A stretch of DNA of 64,000 nucleotides from Pseudomonas farsensis (GTDB taxonomy: Bacteria; Pseudomonadota; Gammaproteobacteria; Pseudomonadales; Pseudomonadaceae): NCBI RefSeq assembly GCF_014268805.2, contig NZ_JABWRF020000002.1:1184001-1248000 (forward strand), read 5' to 3'. Below the pieces are notes generated by a model. That model worked only from the letters and a program-made list of their open reading frames with translations, did not search any database and was not told where the DNA came from. The stretch's first letter is position 1. The number at the start of each line of letters is the position of its first letter. Positions 60,571-64,000 of the stretch are shown piece by piece. Position numbers and translations under genes: made by a program.

Positions 60571-61662
60571 GTGGCGCTCAACAGCATCGAAGAACTGGTC
60601 GAAGACATCCGCCAGGGCAAAATGGTCATCCTGATGGATGACGAAGACCGCGAAAACGAAGGCGACATCATCATGGCAGCCGAATGCTGCCTGCCTGAAC
60701 ACATCAACTTCATGGCCAAGCACGCCCGTGGCCTGATCTGCATGCCGATGACCCGCGAGCGCTGCGAAACGCTCAAGCTGCCGCTGATGGCACCACGCAA
60801 CGGCTCGGGCTTCGGCACCAAGTTCACCGTGTCGATCGAAGCTGCCGAAGGCGTTACCACCGGCATCTCCGCCGCTGACCGCGCCCGCACCGTGCAGGCA
60901 GCGGCGGCCAAGGACGCCAAGGCCGAAGACATCGTCAGCCCCGGCCACATTTTCCCGCTGATGGCCCAGCCTGGCGGTACCCTGGCCCGCGCCGGCCACA
61001 CCGAGGCGGCGTGCGACCTGGCGCGCATGGCCGGTTTCGAGCCAAGCGGGGTGATCTGCGAAGTGATGAACGACGACGGCACCATGTCGCGTCGCGCCGA
61101 GCTCGAAGTGTTCGCCGCCCAGCACAACCTCAAGATCGGCACCATCGCCGACCTGATCCACTACCGCATGATCCACGAGCGCACCGTCCAGCGCGTCTCC
61201 GAGCAGCCGGTAGAAAGCGAGCTGGGCGAGTTCAACCTGGTCACCTACCGCGACGCGGTCGAAGGCGACGTGCACATGGCCCTGACCCTGGGCAACATCT
61301 GCGCTGAAGAACCAACCCTGGTGCGCGTACACAACATGGACCCGCTGCGCGACCTGCTGCTGGTCAAGCAACCGGGCCGCTGGAGCCTGCGCGCGGCCAT
61401 GGCTGCCGTGGCCGAGGCCGGCAGCGGCGTGGTGCTGCTGCTGGGCCACCCGCTCGATGGCGACGTGCTGCTGGCGCACATTCGCGAAAGCGCAGGCGAT
61501 GCCCCGACCAAGACCCCGACCACTTACAGCACCGTCGGTGCCGGTTCGCAGATCCTGCGCGACCTTGGCGTGCGCAAGATGCGCCTGATGAGTTCGCCGA
61601 TGAAGTTCAACGCGATATCCGGATTCGATCTGGAAGTTGTAGAATACGTGCCCTCCGAGTGA
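60571..61662 (+). CDS. ribBX: 3,4-dihydroxy-2-butanone-4-phosphate synthase with degenerate GTP cyclohydrolase II domain
   Basis: The N-terminal domain (1-205) makes the four-carbon unit of riboflavin from ribulose 5-phosphate and is intact (DDEDRENEGDIIMAAE near 26-41, GISAADRA, GHTEAACDLARMAG). The C-terminal domain aligns with GTP cyclohydrolase II but lacks the zinc cysteines: the HSECLTGD segment reads HNMDPLRD and the RCDCG segment has no Cys. It should therefore be inactive as cyclohydrolase, like proteins called RibBX. The 363-residue gene starts at GTG 60571 behind GAAGGGGG. A separate ribA is needed elsewhere. Confidence 0.88.
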   Translation: MALNSIEELVEDIRQGKMVILMDDEDRENEGDIIMAAECCLPEHINFMAKHARGLICMPMTRERCETLKLPLMAPRNGSGFGTKFTVSIEAAEGVTTGISAADRARTVQAAAAKDAKAEDIVSPGHIFPLMAQPGGTLARAGHTEAACDLARMAGFEPSGVICEVMNDDGTMSRRAELEVFAAQHNLKIGTIADLIHYRMIHERTVQRVSEQPVESELGEFNLVTYRDAVEGDVHMALTLGNICAEEPTLVRVHNMDPLRDLLLVKQPGRWSLRAAMAAVAEAGSGVVLLLGHPLDGDVLLAHIRESAGDAPTKTPTTYSTVGAGSQILRDLGVRKMRLMSSPMKFNAISGFDLEVVEYVPSE

Positions 61663-61754
61663 CTTGAAGCGTCTTTGTCGCCCTCAAGCTCGAGTCCAAA
61701 CCCTGTCGAGGCCGCCACAGCGCGGCCTCGCTCTTGAAGATGAGAACATCGCAC

Positions 61755-62231
61755 ATGACCCTGAAGACCATCGAAGGTACCTTCATCGCCCCCAAAGGTC
61801 GCTATGCTTTGGTGGTTGGCCGCTTCAACAGCTTCGTTGTTGAAAGCCTGGTAAGCGGCGCCGTCGATGCCCTGGTTCGCCACGGCGTCAGCGAAAGCGA
61901 CATCACCATCATCCGTGCCCCGGGTGCCTTCGAAATCCCGTTGGTCGCGCAGAAAGTCGCCCAACAGGGTGCCTATGACGCGATCATCGCCCTGGGCGCA
62001 GTGATCCGTGGCGGTACCCCGCACTTCGAATACGTAGCGGGCGAGTGCACCAAGGGCCTGGCCCAGGTGTCCATGGAATTCGGCGTTCCGGTCGCCTTCG
62101 GCGTTCTGACCGTCGATTCCATCGAACAAGCCATCGAACGTTCCGGCACCAAAGCCGGTAACAAAGGTGCCGAAGCTGCCCTGTCCGCTCTGGAAATGGT
62201 CAGCCTGCTGGCGCAGTTGGAGGCCAAGTGA
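61755..62231 (+). CDS. ribH: 6,7-dimethyl-8-ribityllumazine synthase
   Basis: RibH condenses the pyrimidine with dihydroxybutanone phosphate. The 158-residue product ([25 protein letters not shown]) has family motifs [14 protein letters not shown] and [14 protein letters not shown]. It starts at ATG 61755; the in-frame ATG 21 bp upstream is not conserved. Its stop overlaps the GTG of nusB (GTGA). Confidence 0.97.
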   Translation: MTLKTIEGTFIAPKGRYALVVGRFNSFVVESLVSGAVDALVRHGVSESDITIIRAPGAFEIPLVAQKVAQQGAYDAIIALGAVIRGGTPHFEYVAGECTKGLAQVSMEFGVPVAFGVLTVDSIEQAIERSGTKAGNKGAEAALSALEMVSLLAQLEAK

Positions 62232-62728
62232 TTAGCGACGAAAGCGATCGTTTCAACCCGCGCGATCCAAAACCTGCGGATGCTGGCAAGCCATCGAAAA
62301 GCGCCAAACGCCGCGAAGCGCGCAAGCTCGCTACCCAGGCGCTCTACCAGTGGCACGTTGCCAAGCATTCGTTGAACGAAGTCGAGGCGCAGTTCCGCGT
62401 CGATAACGATTTCACCGACGTCGACGGTGCCTACTTCCGCGAAATCCTGCACGGGGTGCCTGCGAAGAAGGACGAAATCGACGAGGCACTCAAGCCTTGT
62501 CTGGACACCCCGCTCGAAGAGCTCGACCCGGTCGAACTGTCAGTGCTGCGCCTGTCCACCTGGGAGTTCATGATGCGCGTCGACGTGCCGTTCCGCGTGG
62601 TCATTAACGAAGGTGTCGAGCTTGCCAAAGTGTTCGGCGCCACCGACGGTCACAAGTTCGTCAACGGTGTGCTGGACAAGCTGGCCCCGCGCCTGCGTGA
62701 AGCTGAAGTCAAGGCGAACAAGCGCTGA
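62228..62728 (+). CDS. nusB: Transcription antitermination protein NusB
   Basis: NusB binds boxA RNA with S10 (NusE) and keeps rRNA transcription processive. The 166-residue product has the all-helical NusB core (about 28-155) with [16 protein letters not shown] near 30-45 and a Ser/Asp-rich N-terminus. It begins with GTG 62228 and overlaps ribH by 4 bp, so translation is coupled. The ribH-nusB-thiL order is common in proteobacteria. Confidence 0.97.
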   Translation: MISDESDRFNPRDPKPADAGKPSKSAKRREARKLATQALYQWHVAKHSLNEVEAQFRVDNDFTDVDGAYFREILHGVPAKKDEIDEALKPCLDTPLEELDPVELSVLRLSTWEFMMRVDVPFRVVINEGVELAKVFGATDGHKFVNGVLDKLAPRLREAEVKANKR

Positions 62729-62746
62729 TTGCAGCGCTGACACGCC

Positions 62747-63703
62747 ATGGGTGAGTTCGAGCTGATCAGCCATTACTTCGCCGCCGCGCCTTGTGCGCAG
62801 GGTGGCGAAGGCGTGGCGCTTGGTATCGGCGACGACTGCGCCCTGCTGGACCTGCCTGCCGGCGAACAGCTGGCAATCTCCACCGACACGCTCGTGGCCG
62901 GTGTGCACTTTCCAGATGCCTGTGACCCCCTGCTGCTCGGCCAGCGTGCGTTGGCCGTGGCGGTCAGCGACCTGGCGGCCATGGGCGCCACGGCAATCGC
63001 TTTCACCCTTGCCCTGACCCTGCCTGACGTCGGCCGCAACTGGCTTGCAGGCTTTGCCGAAGGCCTAGGCCGCATGGCCGGGCGCTGCGCCATCAGCCTG
63101 ATCGGTGGCGACACCACCCGCGGCCCACTCAGTATCACTGTCACGGTGTTTGGCCGTGTGCCAACAGGCCAGGCGTTGCGTCGCAGTGGCGCGCAGCCAG
63201 GTGACCTGCTGTGTGTGGGCGGCGACCTGGGTAACGCTGCCGGGGCTTTGCCGCTGGTGTTGGGCCAGCGCTCGGCGCCGGCCGACGTTGCGCAACCCTT
63301 GCTTGATCACTACTGGGCGCCGCTGCCGCAGTTGCGCCTTGGCGAGCAGTTGCGTGGCCTGGCCAGCGCGGCGCTGGATATCTCCGACGGCCTGCTGGCC
63401 GATTGCGGCCATATCGCCAAGGCCTCAGGCGTGGCGCTGCAGGTTGATCAGGCGCAGGTGCCGGTGTCTGCCGCGCTGCTGGCGCTGCTGGGGCGTGATG
63501 CGGCGCTGCATGCGGCGCTGACCGGTGGCGACGACTACGTGCTGGCGTTTACCGCGCCGCAGGCGGCGCTGGCGTCCCTGGTGCAGCCGTACCACGTTAT
63601 TGGCCGGGTTTTGCCGGGCCAGGGCGTCAGCCTGCGCGATGAGCATGGCCAGGACATCACCCCGCAACAGCGCGGCTATCAGCACTTCGGGCAGACCGTG
63701 TGA
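62747..63703 (+). CDS. thiL: Thiamine-monophosphate kinase
   Basis: ThiL makes thiamine diphosphate from thiamine monophosphate and ATP. The 318-residue product has the PurM/ThiL fold with motifs GIGDDCALLD (26-35), STDTLVAGVHF and GGDTTRGPLSI for Mg-ATP binding. ATG 62747 follows nusB by 18 bp and the two are likely cotranscribed. Confidence 0.96.
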   Translation: MGEFELISHYFAAAPCAQGGEGVALGIGDDCALLDLPAGEQLAISTDTLVAGVHFPDACDPLLLGQRALAVAVSDLAAMGATAIAFTLALTLPDVGRNWLAGFAEGLGRMAGRCAISLIGGDTTRGPLSITVTVFGRVPTGQALRRSGAQPGDLLCVGGDLGNAAGALPLVLGQRSAPADVAQPLLDHYWAPLPQLRLGEQLRGLASAALDISDGLLADCGHIAKASGVALQVDQAQVPVSAALLALLGRDAALHAALTGGDDYVLAFTAPQAALASLVQPYHVIGRVLPGQGVSLRDEHGQDITPQQRGYQHFGQTV

Positions 63704-63811
63704 GCGGGCGCTTGCGTGGCTGCGGCCATGGGGCCATTGTCTTGTGCGGGAAGGGCGGCATGTGGATCAACCTGTGGCTGTGGCCGCACAGATGAAGCAC
63801 GGAGCGTGGTG

Positions 63812-64000
63812 ATGGGGTTCAGGACTGTGTTGCTGGCATTGCTGTTGCTCGTCGCAGGCCCCTGCGCCGTTGCCGGGCAGGCGCCTGCCGAAGTGCGCCT
63901 GGTCAGCGAGGAATGGGTCGACTACACCAATGCCGATGGCACCGGGCTTGCCTGGGACGTGCTGCGCAAGGTGTTCGAGCCGGCCGGGGTCAAGGTACAG
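63812..64000 (+). CDS. Periplasmic solute-binding protein, 5' part (3' end outside window)
   Basis: The first 63 residues of an exported protein: signal peptide MGFRTVLLALLLLVAGPCAVAG, then EVRLVSEEWVDYTNADGTGLAWDVLRKVFEPAGV, which fits the start of an amino-acid-type (family 3) solute-binding domain. ATG 63812 is preceded by GGAGCGTG; the GTG one codon earlier is an alternative. The 108-bp gap after thiL holds nothing I can name. Specificity cannot be told from the fragment. Confidence 0.7.
   Translation, partial: MGFRTVLLALLLLVAGPCAVAGQAPAEVRLVSEEWVDYTNADGTGLAWDVLRKVFEPAGVKVQ

Overview
The window comes from the chromosome of a fluorescent pseudomonad, most likely the Pseudomonas putida group. 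The grounds are the gene order (str, S10, spc and alpha operons, then katA, ftnA, uvrA, an MFS gene and ssb), high-GC codon use outside the ribosomal genes, the REP palindromes of the GGAGCGGGCTTGCCCCGCG type, and close resemblance of many products to P. putida proteins as I remember them. No database search was possible.

Positions 1-20.7 kb hold the 3' half of rpoC followed by the translation superoperon: rpsL-rpsG-fusA-tuf; rpsJ to rpsN; rpsH to rpmJ; rpsM-rpsK-rpsD-rpoA-rplQ. All ribosomal genes are intact and in the usual gammaproteobacterial order. Sequence at tuf/rpsJ, rpsN/rpsH and rpmJ/rpsM suggests that the block is split into separate transcription units by hairpin plus sigma-70 promoter junctions. 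Next come katA with a haem-ligand-less ferritin gene (oxidative stress and iron), uvrA facing away from a YajR-like MFS gene, and ssb.

Positions 27.9-30.9 kb are accessory: an IS5-family insertion sequence of the IS870 type whose stop codon is completed by the target duplication, REP debris, a low-GC EamA permease and an unrecognised two-TM protein.

Positions 31-40.3 kb form a self-contained selenocysteine module: a periplasmic formate dehydrogenase (fdnG with an in-frame UGA and a canonical SECIS, fdnH, fdnI), its maturation factor fdhE, and the selenocysteine machinery selA, selB and selC. Together they make and use Sec-tRNA in one locus.

Positions 40.3-57.7 kb are ordinary metabolic and transport genes mixed with lineage-specific ones: asparaginase, an alanine/sodium symporter with a divergent XRE regulator, a hydrolase, a TSUP permease, two nucleotide-sugar SDR proteins, a divergent HxlR/MFS pair with a 60-bp symmetric operator candidate, ompW, a probable zinc-related ABC operon (DUF2796, LolD-like ATPase, FtsX-like permease, DUF3299), two proteins of unknown function, a thioredoxin-TPR protein, a methyltransferase and a lipoprotein.

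Positions 58.2-64 kb hold nrdR-ribD-ribE-ribBX-ribH-nusB-thiL, the riboflavin cluster, in which the GTP cyclohydrolase II half of the RibBA-like protein lacks its zinc cysteines. The window ends inside a gene for a periplasmic solute-binding protein.

I found no CRISPR array, prophage, toxin-antitoxin pair or recognisable new defence system. The most interesting items are regulatory or evolutionary: the HxlR dyad, a REP pair read in frame inside a signal peptide, the promoter/terminator overlaps in the ribosomal operons, the Sec locus, and three unassigned proteins.
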